From NCBI GenBank assembly GCA_031255425.1, contig JAIRSN010000233.1, positions 1 to 7,891 of the forward strand: a DNA stretch of 7,891 bases, written 5' to 3'. Both the position numbers and the translations under genes were made by a program. The DNA comes from Dysgonamonadaceae bacterium. GTDB lineage: Bacteria; Bacteroidota; Bacteroidia; Bacteroidales; Azobacteroidaceae. Position 1 is the stretch's first letter. The number at the start of each line of letters is the position of its first letter. This document shows positions 1 to 5,866 of this stretch, piece after piece. Under the pieces are notes generated by a model, which was not told where the DNA came from, made no database searches, and worked only from the letters and a program-made list of their open reading frames with translations.

Positions 1-205
1 TGCGTTTAATGTACTCTTTCATAAGGTCTCTACGGAACCAATTATTACATTACCAGCATCGGGAACCGGACTCAGTAACAGGGTTTGCCTAGCGTTGAAC
101 TGGTCTTGCTGCGTGGCGACGCCGAAAGTTATTTGTTTTTTTGCACTTGGCAAAGCAAGAGGGAGACTCAGTAGAAATAAGCAGAAATAATCTATATCCC
201 AACCT
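1..205. other. Ambiguous open stretch, possible gene remnant
   Basis: I cannot assign a gene here. On the minus strand a frame is open from about 203 down to a TGA at 21-19. Its translation looks protein-like: a hydrophobic run (LFLLSLPLALPSA) resembling a signal peptide, then KKQITFGVATQQDQ and an ending GNVIIGSVETL. It has no ATG, GTG or TTG at its head. The only nearby ATG (207-205, reading MRLGYRLFLLIS) is in another frame and stops soon after, so a frameshifted remnant is possible. The plus strand is also open from 2 to a TAA at 191-193, but that frame is rich in cysteine and in AGA/AGG codons and looks less natural. I see no RNA gene. The strand and even the coding nature are uncertain. 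Confidence 0.2.
171..190. repeat. Small 10-bp direct repeat
   Basis: GTAGAAATAA is followed immediately by GCAGAAATAA, two 10-bp units with one mismatch. It lies just upstream of the first copy of the dispersed TATAAAAG motif. It could be chance in AT-rich DNA. Confidence 0.4.
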
Positions 206-238
206 CATTAAAATTATAAAAGCGCCTGCGCCGCCGGG
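203..238 (+). repeat. Dispersed motif copy A (CCTC...TATAAAAG + GC-rich tail)
   Basis: The segment reads CCTCATTAAAATTATAAAAG and then a GC-rich tail GCGCCTGCGCCGCCGGG. It aligns with copies at 724-758 and 7741-7770: a CCTC start, an A/T run, an exact TATAAAAG, then GC-rich sequence. The tail contains a short GCGC-CT-GCGC dyad and runs straight into the first palindrome of the 42-bp array at 235. In reverse orientation it reads as a GC-rich stretch, CTTTTATAATTTTAATGAGG, and then an ATG-led frame that does not stay open. Its function is unknown. Confidence 0.55.
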
Positions 239-304
239 AACTCCCGAAACAATTTTTTAAACTGCATTTATACTTTCGGGAGTTCCCGAAACCATTTTTA
301 AACC
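235..304. repeat. Two diverged array units with CGGGA/TCCCG palindromes
   Basis: CGGGAACTCCCG at 235-246 and CGGGAGTTCCCG at 277-288 lie exactly 42 bp apart and are reverse complements of each other. The second extends to an 18-nt dyad, TTTCGGGAGTTCCCGAAA (274-291), with 8-bp arms around a central GT. Each palindrome is followed by GAAAC(C/A)ATTTTT-TAAAC, which resembles the AAAACYRTGTTTNCAACT that follows each palindrome in the clear 42-bp repeats downstream. I therefore read these as older or diverged units of the same array with a different arm sequence. Confidence 0.6.
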
Positions 305-478
305 GGATTCTTTAAATTGTTCGCGAACAAAACTATGTTTTCAACTGAATTCTTTAAATTGTTCGTGAACAAAACCGTGTTTGCAACTGGATTCTTTAAA
401 TTGTTCGTGAACAAAACCGTGTTTACAACTGAATTCTTTAAATTGTTCGTGAACAAAACCATGTTTTCAACTGAATTT
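305..478. repeat. Four 42-bp tandem repeats, each with a TTGTTC/GAACAA palindrome
   Basis: Units lie at 305-346, 347-388, 389-430 and 431-472, with a fragment GAATTT at 473-478. They are nearly identical: G(G/A)ATTCTTTAAA, then TTGTTCGYGAACAA, then AAACYRTGTTTNCAACT. The palindromes sit at 317-330 (perfect, centre GC) and at 359-372, 401-414 and 443-456 (centre GT, 6-bp arms). The unit is 14 codons long, so one frame on each strand stays open through the repeats. I regard those frames as a by-product because they lack any credible gene context. Possible roles are a protein-binding array or a replication or recombination signal; none can be shown from sequence. Confidence 0.85.
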
Positions 479-512
479 ATGGTTCCGCCCATGCGCTACG
501 CGCGAATCCATT

Positions 513-610
513 GGGGCTGACTAAAAAGTCGGTATTTCCCCCAAAATATCCTATCCACAGGCTCTGTAAGCAGGGTGAAATTTGCTTTTTGAGACTTTTT
601 AGTCAGCCCC
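513..610. mobile_element. 98-bp MITE-like element with 18-bp perfect inverted ends
   Basis: GGGGCTGACTAAAAAGTC at 513-530 is the exact reverse complement of GACTTTTTAGTCAGCCCC at 593-610. The match extends outward as CC-n-T-n on both sides with two mismatches. The 62-bp interior has no coding capacity. Small size, GGGG...CCCC ends and terminal inverted repeats fit a non-autonomous insertion-sequence derivative (MITE) mobilised by a transposase elsewhere in the genome. No clear target-site duplication is visible (left flank TCCATT, right flank TAAGGA). A single large hairpin acting as an RNA structure is an alternative. The IS family cannot be assigned here. Confidence 0.65.
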
Positions 611-633
611 TAAGGATGGGCGGGGTTCCTCTG

Positions 634-653
634 CCCCGGGTTTGCACCCGGGG
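634..653. repeat. GC-rich hairpin CCCCGGG-TTTGCA-CCCGGGG
   Basis: A perfect 7-bp stem with a 6-nt loop lies in the non-coding tract after the MITE-like element. A second small hairpin, CAACCC-TGGC-GGGTTG, follows at 665-680. Neither has a following T-run on either strand, so they are poor intrinsic terminators. They may be parts of one longer dispersed repeat spanning roughly 611-770. Confidence 0.5.
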
Positions 654-723
654 TTACTCATATTCAACCCTGGCGGGTTGTGCAGCCGCCCTTCCGCTTC
701 CGCAGCTAAGCTGATATGTCGTG

Positions 724-766
724 CCTCCCAAAAATATAAAAGCGGCTGAGCCGCCGCCGCCGCCGC
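724..766 (+). repeat. Dispersed motif copy B with hairpin and (GCC)n tract
   Basis: CCTCCCAAAAATATAAAAG is followed by a perfect 13-nt hairpin GCGGCT-G-AGCCGC (742-754), which merges into a GCC triplet run at 750-766 (five full units). It aligns with copy A (203-238) and copy C (7741-7770) across CCTC, the A-rich run and TATAAAAG. Similarity to copy A continues upstream: both carry TAA...ATAT...CCTC when read toward the motif. The triplet run suggests replication slippage. Confidence 0.55.
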
Positions 767-829
767 TTGGAACAAGGACTCCCTTTGCGACAGACCGCGG
801 GCAGGCAATGTGAAATAAGTGCCGGACTA

Positions 830-860
830 TGTGCATATTGAATTTTTTCCTCTATCTTTG
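830..860 (+). promoter_or_regulatory. Bacteroidota-type promoter for the kdsD-like gene
   Basis: TATCTTTG at 853-860 matches the -7 consensus TAnnTTTG exactly. TGTG at 830-833, 19 bp upstream, is one base from the -33 consensus TTTG. Transcription would begin near 865-869, leaving a leader of about 15 nt before the ATG at 882. This placement rules out the upstream in-frame ATG at 819 as the start. Confidence 0.65.
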
Positions 861-881
861 CAAACCAATACATATCTAAGA

Positions 882-1508
882 ATGATACAAGATTTGAAAA
901 GAATTATACAAGAAGAACTGGAAGCCATTCAACATATTCCTGTGACGGAAGCGTACGGACAAGCCGTTCGTCTTATTATCGAACAGGTTCACGTTAAAAA
1001 AGGGAAATTGGTAACCAGCGGGATGGGAAAAGCCGGTCAGATCGCGTCCAACATCGCGACTACTTTCAGCTCTACCGGAACAACGGCTTGTTTCCTTCAT
1101 CCCAGCGAAGCCCAACACGGCGATTTGGGAATCCTGAACGAAAACGATGTGATGCTGTTGATCTCCAATTCGGGAAAAACCCGCGAAATCATAGAGTTGA
1201 TCGGCCTCGCCCGAAACCTGATCCCCGATATAAAGTTCATCGTTATTACCGGAAATCCCGAAAGTTCCTTAGCTAAATCGGCGCATGTCTGCCTGTTTAC
1301 CGGCAATCCGAAGGAGGTTTGTGCGCTGGGGCTGACGCCGACGACTTCCACTACCGTGATGACTGTAATCGGCGACTTGCTGGTCGTCGAAACGATGAAG
1401 AAAATCAATTTCACGGTGGCAGACTATGCGAAACGGCACCACGGCGGTTATCTGGGAACCGTTTCACGGTTGCAGTCGCAACAAAATCCGGAGGCTCCGG
1501 TGCATTAA
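882..1508 (+). CDS. kdsD: Arabinose-5-phosphate isomerase, single SIS domain (KdsD-like)
   Basis: The 208-residue product should interconvert ribulose 5-phosphate and arabinose 5-phosphate in the cytoplasm, the first step toward KDO for LPS. The SIS fold signatures are in order: SGMGKAGQIA (46-55), HPSEAQHGDLG (73-83), SNSGKT (95-100), ALGLTPTTSTT (148-158) and HHGGYLG (186-192). Comparing from memory with E. coli KdsD, its catalytic K59, H88, E111, E152 and H193 correspond to K50, H79, E102, E145 and H186 here. The two C-terminal CBS domains of the usual ~325-residue KdsD/GutQ proteins are absent; single-domain isomerases of this kind are known in Bacteroides. I chose ATG 882 because a strong promoter lies between it and the in-frame ATG at 819. 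A different sugar-phosphate isomerase remains possible. kdsB lies about 4.4 kb downstream on the opposite strand. Confidence 0.82.
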   Translation: MIQDLKRIIQEELEAIQHIPVTEAYGQAVRLIIEQVHVKKGKLVTSGMGKAGQIASNIATTFSSTGTTACFLHPSEAQHGDLGILNENDVMLLISNSGKTREIIELIGLARNLIPDIKFIVITGNPESSLAKSAHVCLFTGNPKEVCALGLTPTTSTTVMTVIGDLLVVETMKKINFTVADYAKRHHGGYLGTVSRLQSQQNPEAPVH

Positions 1509-1593
1509 GCACTTGCGGCGATTTGAATGATGCCGGTTTGCGCCGTCCGTCCCGATTCATTTCAGGCAGCCCGTTTGGAAAATTTACAAATAT

Positions 1594-1627
1594 TTTACCT
1601 GAATATGATAATAAAGTTGTAACTTTA
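1594..1627 (+). promoter_or_regulatory. Possible promoter for the recJ-recQ cluster
   Basis: TAACTTTA at 1620-1627 differs from the -7 consensus TAnnTTTG only in its last base. A TTTA at 1594-1597 could serve as a weak -33 element, but its 22-bp spacing is long. The 197-bp gap from the kdsD-like gene makes an independent promoter likely. The leader would be about 70 nt, with AGGAG at 1681-1685 too far from the ATG and AAGG at 1697-1700 better placed. Confidence 0.35.
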
Positions 1628-1705
1628 CGAATTGAAAAAAAAGACGAAAGTTGAAAACTAAATCTAATCAATCTATACACAGGAGAAAAACTAAAAAAGG
1701 TATAA

Positions 1706-3436
1706 ATGGCAAAAGAATGGAATTATCAACCCCCTACACAAGAACAGATAGTTAAGCGGAACCAGCTGTCTCAAAAGTTGAATTTAAGTCCGGCTGTCTG
1801 CACCCTGCTAATCCAAAGAGGAATAACAACAGAAGAAGAGATCAGGAAGTTTTTCCATCCGAGGTTGAGCGACCTGTACGATCCGTTTGAATTTCCGGAT
1901 ATGCGGAAAGCCGTCGCCCGCCTGGAGAAGGCGCTGGGCGAAAAAGAAAAGATCCTTGTTTATGGCGATTACGATGTGGACGGAACAACCGCCGTCGCCC
2001 TTGTGTACAAGTTTCTGGAACAATATTGCGCCAAGTCCAAACTGGATTATTACATTCCGGACCGGACGGACGAGGGATCCGGGATCTCCGTGCAGGGAAT
2101 CGACTATGCACACGAAAACAATATCAACCTGATCATCGCCCTCGATTGCGGAATCAAGGCGGGCGAAATGATTACATACGCAAAGAGCCTGGGAATCGAC
2201 ATCATCGTCTGCGATCATCACATGCCCGACAAAGAACTCCCGCCCGCCGTCGCCATCCTGGATGCGAAAAGAGAAGACTCGGACTACCCTTACCCGCATC
2301 TTTCCGGCTGTGGGGTAGGCTTCAAGTTTATGCACGCCTTTTCGATCAGCAACGGGATTGACTTTGCCCGCCTCCGGAACCTGCTGGACCTGTGCGCCGT
2401 AAGCATCGCTTCGGACATTGTGCCGCTGACGGGCGAAAACCGGATTCTGGCAGTCGCCGGGTTGCGGCAGTTGAACCTGAATCCGACGAAGGGATTGAAA
2501 GGAATCATCAATGTCTGCGGACTGTCGGGGAAAGAGCTTAGCATGAGCGACATTGTCTTTAAAATCGGACCGCGCATCAATGCTTCCGGACGGATGGTGA
2601 ACGGGAAAGAAGCCGTAGACCTGCTGTTGTCCAAAGATTTCAAAACGGCAAAGGTGAAAAGCGAAAACATCGACCAGTACAACGACGACCGCCGCGAACT
2701 CGACAAGCGGACAACGGACGAAGCCTACGCCATCATCGAAGAAAACCCGCACCTGATAGACGGCAAAATCATCGTTGTATTCGAACCTTCGTGGCACAAA
2801 GGCGTCATCGGCATCGTCGCCTCCCGCCTGACGGAAAAATACTACAAACCCTCCATCGTATTAACCGAATCCAATGGATTTATCTCCGGTTCCGCCCGCT
2901 CTTCCAACGGTTTCGACATCTATACCGCCATCGAATCGACAAAAGACCTGCTCGAAAACTTCGGCGGGCATACGTTCGCTGCCGGAATCACCATCAAAGA
3001 AGAAAACCTGAAACCATTCAAGGAACGGCTGGAAACCTATGCCGACGAATACATGATCGAAGAACAGATGATTCAGGCGATGGAGATTGATGCGGAACTG
3101 AAGCTCAGTGAAATCAACGCCAAGTTAACCGCCGGGCTGAGGGCGATGCGTCCCTTCGGGCCGGAGAACCAAAAACCCGTTTTCTGTTCCTTCGGCGTAA
3201 GGGATGCCGGATCCAGCAAGCTGGTCGGGAAAGACCTGGAACATATCAAGCTGGACCTCGTCGACCGTTCGACGGAAACCGCCGTTCCCGCCATTGCGTT
3301 CGGCATGCACCGGTTTTACGACGGCATCAAAGCCTCGAAACCTTTCGACATCTGTTACACCGTCGAAGAAAACACGTACAATAATATCACCGGAATTCAG
3401 TTACAAATAAAAGATATACGAATGAGCGAAGAATAA
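1706..3436 (+). CDS. recJ: Single-stranded-DNA-specific exonuclease RecJ
   Basis: RecJ degrades single-stranded DNA 5' to 3' using divalent metal ions and works in RecF-pathway recombination, mismatch repair and base excision repair. The 576-residue length is normal for the family. The DHH-type catalytic motifs are all present: DYDVDG (88-93), DCG (147-149), DHH (170-172), a GCGVGFK turn (201-207), ASD (235-237) and INASGR (291-296). The DHHA1 nucleic-acid-binding part carries WHKGVIGIVASRL (363-375), GSARS (395-399) and GGH (420-422). An OB-fold region begins around RPFGPENQKPVF (482-493). The ATG at 1706 gives the usual N-terminus and follows a purine-rich leader. recQ starts 10 bp after the stop, so the two are almost certainly co-transcribed and probably cooperate in resecting DNA ends. 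Confidence 0.96.
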   Translation: MAKEWNYQPPTQEQIVKRNQLSQKLNLSPAVCTLLIQRGITTEEEIRKFFHPRLSDLYDPFEFPDMRKAVARLEKALGEKEKILVYGDYDVDGTTAVALVYKFLEQYCAKSKLDYYIPDRTDEGSGISVQGIDYAHENNINLIIALDCGIKAGEMITYAKSLGIDIIVCDHHMPDKELPPAVAILDAKREDSDYPYPHLSGCGVGFKFMHAFSISNGIDFARLRNLLDLCAVSIASDIVPLTGENRILAVAGLRQLNLNPTKGLKGIINVCGLSGKELSMSDIVFKIGPRINASGRMVNGKEAVDLLLSKDFKTAKVKSENIDQYNDDRRELDKRTTDEAYAIIEENPHLIDGKIIVVFEPSWHKGVIGIVASRLTEKYYKPSIVLTESNGFISGSARSSNGFDIYTAIESTKDLLENFGGHTFAAGITIKEENLKPFKERLETYADEYMIEEQMIQAMEIDAELKLSEINAKLTAGLRAMRPFGPENQKPVFCSFGVRDAGSSKLVGKDLEHIKLDLVDRSTETAVPAIAFGMHRFYDGIKASKPFDICYTVEENTYNNITGIQLQIKDIRMSEE

Positions 3437-3446
3437 TTCATTCACC

Positions 3447-5342
3447 ATGTACCCATTTCACGATATTCTGAAGCAATACTGGGGGTATGATTCTTTTCGC
3501 ACCTTGCAGGAAGAAATCATCACGTCTGTCTATGAAAAAAACGATACCCTCGGGCTGATGCCGACCGGCGGCGGGAAATCCCTGACTTTTCAGGTGCCGG
3601 CGCTGCTGATGGACGGAATCTGCATCGTCATCACTCCGCTGATTGCGCTGATGAAAGACCAGGTCGATACCCTGCGGAAAAAAAACATCAAGGCAGCCGC
3701 GGTTCATTCGGGGATGAGCCACCAGGAAATCCTGATTACGCTGGAAAACTGCATCTACGGTCCCTACAAATTTCTCTACGTATCGCCCGAAAGGTTAAGC
3801 TCGGAATTGTTTTTGGCCAAATTGCAGGACCTGAACGTCAGCCTGATTGCCGTCGACGAGTCGCACTGCATCTCCCAGTGGGGCTACGACTTCCGCCCGT
3901 CTTACCTGCGGATTGCGGACTTGCGCGACCGCCTGCCCGAGGCGCCCGTGCTTGCCCTGACGGCGACCGCCACTCCGGATGTGATCGACGACATTCAGGA
4001 AAAATTGCGGTTCCGCCGGAAAAATGTTTTCCGCAAGAGCTTCGAACGGAAAAACCTCGCCTATGTGATTCGCCGGACCGAAGACAAACTGTATGAAGTC
4101 AGTAAGATTCTGAATCGTGTTCCCGGAAGCGGCATCGTCTACGTCCGGAGCCGGAAGAAAACGAAAGAGATTGCCACCGAACTGCAACGGCAGGGAATCG
4201 ATGCCGCCTTTTTTCATGCCGGACTGAATCCGGACGAAAAGGAAAAGACGCAGAACGAATGGAAAGCCGGCCAGCGCCGGATCATCGTCTCTACCAATGC
4301 CTTCGGGATGGGGATTGACAAGCCCGACGTGCGGGTCGTGATCCATTACGAACTGCCCAATTCGCTGGAAGAATACTTCCAGGAAGCGGGACGCGCCGGG
4401 AGGGACGGGGAAAAATCCTACGCCGTAGCCTTGCACTGCGCCACCGATACCGCCCTGCTGAAAAGGCGGATCAAAGACGAATTTCCCGAAAAAGAGTTTA
4501 TCAAAGAAGTGTACGAAAAACTCGCCTATTTCTTCGAAATTGGGATGGGCATGGGCATCCATACCGGGCATAATTTCGTGATCGAACAGTTTTGTTCCGT
4601 TTTTCATTACAATATGACGCACGTCCACAGCGCGTTGAAAATCCTCGATTTGTCCGGGTATATCGAATATCTGGAGGATACCGACCGCCATTCGAAGCTG
4701 ATTTTCACCACGAACCGCGATGCGCTGTACCAGCTTTCCGGGCTGGATCCGGCGTGCGATGTGCTGATGCAAACCCTGCTCCGGTCTTACACCGGGCTTT
4801 TTGCGGATTACGTCTACATCAACGAGGCGCTGTTGTCGCAGCGGACGGGCATCGCCCCCCACGCGGTGTACGAAGGACTGAAAACGCTTTCCGCACAGGA
4901 CATTGTCCACTACATTCCGGCGCGGAAAGTGCCTGCCGTTTATTACGTCCGGAACCGGGAAGAACTGCGCTACCTCGAAATTCCCCGCCCGGTCTACGAC
5001 GACCGGAAAAACCGGATGAAAGGCCGCATCGAGCAGGTAATCCATTACGGAACCAGCCCGGACGTTTGCCGCAGCCGGATTCTCCTGAACTATTTCGGGG
5101 AAAATCCGGCGGAAGATTGCGGCGGCTGCGATGTTTGCCTTGCAAGGAAAAGGCAGGCGGCGGCGGGTTCGCAAATTTCATTGATTATGAATGAAATACA
5201 GAAGCGTGTAGCAGACGGGGAAATCTCCATCGATGCGCTGGTGCGGTCGATCAATTACCCGGAGGAACAAGTCGTCCGGGCGATCCGGATTCTTGCCGAT
5301 AACAATCAAATCCATATAGTAAATGAAACTGTTAGAAAATGA
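3447..5342 (+). CDS. recQ: ATP-dependent DNA helicase, RecQ family (short Bacteroidota form)
   Basis: RecQ is a 3'-5' superfamily 2 helicase that unwinds DNA for recombination repair and feeds 5' strands to RecJ. In the 631-residue product I see Walker A PTGGGKS (39-45), TPLIALMKDQ (63-72), the DESH box (137-140) with CISQWGYDFRP (141-151), the TATAT motif (172-176), STNAFGMGIDKPDVR (282-296) and QEAGRAGRDG (312-321). The zinc-type cysteines are C541, C558, C561 and C564 (CRSRILLNYFGE, then CGGCDVC). In E. coli RecQ that cluster directly follows the helicase core; here about 200 residues of probable helical and winged-helix character come first. I recall this order in related Bacteroidales proteins. 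No HRDC domain is evident. A second, longer RecQ is often encoded elsewhere in these genomes. Confidence 0.93.
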   Translation: MYPFHDILKQYWGYDSFRTLQEEIITSVYEKNDTLGLMPTGGGKSLTFQVPALLMDGICIVITPLIALMKDQVDTLRKKNIKAAAVHSGMSHQEILITLENCIYGPYKFLYVSPERLSSELFLAKLQDLNVSLIAVDESHCISQWGYDFRPSYLRIADLRDRLPEAPVLALTATATPDVIDDIQEKLRFRRKNVFRKSFERKNLAYVIRRTEDKLYEVSKILNRVPGSGIVYVRSRKKTKEIATELQRQGIDAAFFHAGLNPDEKEKTQNEWKAGQRRIIVSTNAFGMGIDKPDVRVVIHYELPNSLEEYFQEAGRAGRDGEKSYAVALHCATDTALLKRRIKDEFPEKEFIKEVYEKLAYFFEIGMGMGIHTGHNFVIEQFCSVFHYNMTHVHSALKILDLSGYIEYLEDTDRHSKLIFTTNRDALYQLSGLDPACDVLMQTLLRSYTGLFADYVYINEALLSQRTGIAPHAVYEGLKTLSAQDIVHYIPARKVPAVYYVRNREELRYLEIPRPVYDDRKNRMKGRIEQVIHYGTSPDVCRSRILLNYFGENPAEDCGGCDVCLARKRQAAAGSQISLIMNEIQKRVADGEISIDALVRSINYPEEQVVRAIRILADNNQIHIVNETVRK

Positions 5343-5844
5343 CATCATCCGCCTGCGGGCGTTGGAGCCGGAAGACCTGGACGACCTCTATCGTTGGGAA
5401 AATGATGCGGCGCTTTGGCGACACGGGTCGACCCTGGCGCCTTACTCCCGGTTTGTGCTGCGGGATTACCTGCAACATTCGTCGCCGGACCTGTTTCAGA
5501 CCCGCCAGTTGCGGCTGATGATTACGGAGAAAAAAACCGGAACCGCCGCCGGAACGCTCGACCTCTACGACTTCGAACCGGTGCATCTCCGCGCCGGGGT
5601 GGGCATCCTGCTGGATGAAAATTACCGGAACCGGGGCTTCGGGTTGCAGGCGCTGCAATTAACGGCGGAATACGCCCGCCGGATCCTGCTGCTGAAACAA
5701 CTCTACGCCCACATCCCCCAATCCAATCCTGCCAGTTATAACTTATTCAAAAAGAGCGGATACGAAGAAGCCGGACGGCTAAAAGCGTGGGTGAAAACCG
5801 CGCAGGGCTTTGTAGATGCTTACCTGATGCAGCGGATTCTTTAG
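5323..5844 (+). CDS. GNAT-family N-acetyltransferase (RimJ/RimL-like)
   Basis: The 173-residue product has the GNAT fold: the N-terminal strand and helix IIRLRALEPEDLDDLYRWEND (8-28), a central strand reaching AGVGILLDENYRNRGFGLQAL (91-111), which contains the acetyl-CoA pyrophosphate loop R-x-x-G-x-G (R102, G105, G107), and the C-terminal PASYNLFKKSGYEEAGRLK (136-154). It transfers an acetyl group from acetyl-CoA, probably to an amine. The substrate could be a protein N-terminus, a polyamine or a small molecule and cannot be told from sequence. The ATG lies inside the 3' end of recQ (20-bp overlap, other frame), so translation is likely coupled to recQ and it belongs to the recJ-recQ transcript. 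Whether it serves DNA repair is unknown. Confidence 0.88.
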   Translation: MKLLENDIIRLRALEPEDLDDLYRWENDAALWRHGSTLAPYSRFVLRDYLQHSSPDLFQTRQLRLMITEKKTGTAAGTLDLYDFEPVHLRAGVGILLDENYRNRGFGLQALQLTAEYARRILLLKQLYAHIPQSNPASYNLFKKSGYEEAGRLKAWVKTAQGFVDAYLMQRIL

Positions 5845-5866
5845 TTTCTGTTGGATATTCCCTTTT

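Noticed and set aside
235..478. CRISPR array
   Set aside because: The whole 42-bp unit is repeated, including the sequence between palindromes, so there are no unique spacers; no cas genes are present.
599..836. Short minus-strand frames in the GC-rich tract
   Set aside because: They run through hairpins, a GCC triplet run (as poly-alanine or poly-glycine) and part of the MITE-like end, which is typical of spurious ORFs over repeats.
819..881. Upstream in-frame ATG for the kdsD-like gene (21 extra residues)
   Set aside because: An exact promoter motif (853-860) lies inside this extension, and the extra residues do not belong to the SIS fold.
1319..1680. Overlapping plus and minus frames across the end of the kdsD-like gene and the gap before recJ
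   Set aside because: They overlap a well-supported gene, show no domain, and the gap contains a plausible promoter instead.
1509..1705. Intrinsic terminator or riboswitch between the kdsD-like gene and recJ
   Set aside because: I found no stable hairpin followed by a T-run and no pattern of a known riboswitch class.
1808..2797. 329-codon open frame on the minus strand inside recJ
   Set aside because: It is a shadow of recJ, whose catalytic motifs are intact in the plus frame; no domain or promoter supports the antisense reading.
3795..5174. 459-codon open frame on the minus strand inside recQ
   Set aside because: It is antisense to a gene with complete helicase motifs, has no recognisable domain, and its arginine, glycine, valine and phenylalanine-rich composition reflects the codon use of recQ on the other strand.
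5845..5866. Terminator in the convergent gap between the GNAT gene and kdsB
   Set aside because: There is a T-run but no hairpin of useful length in the 22 bp.
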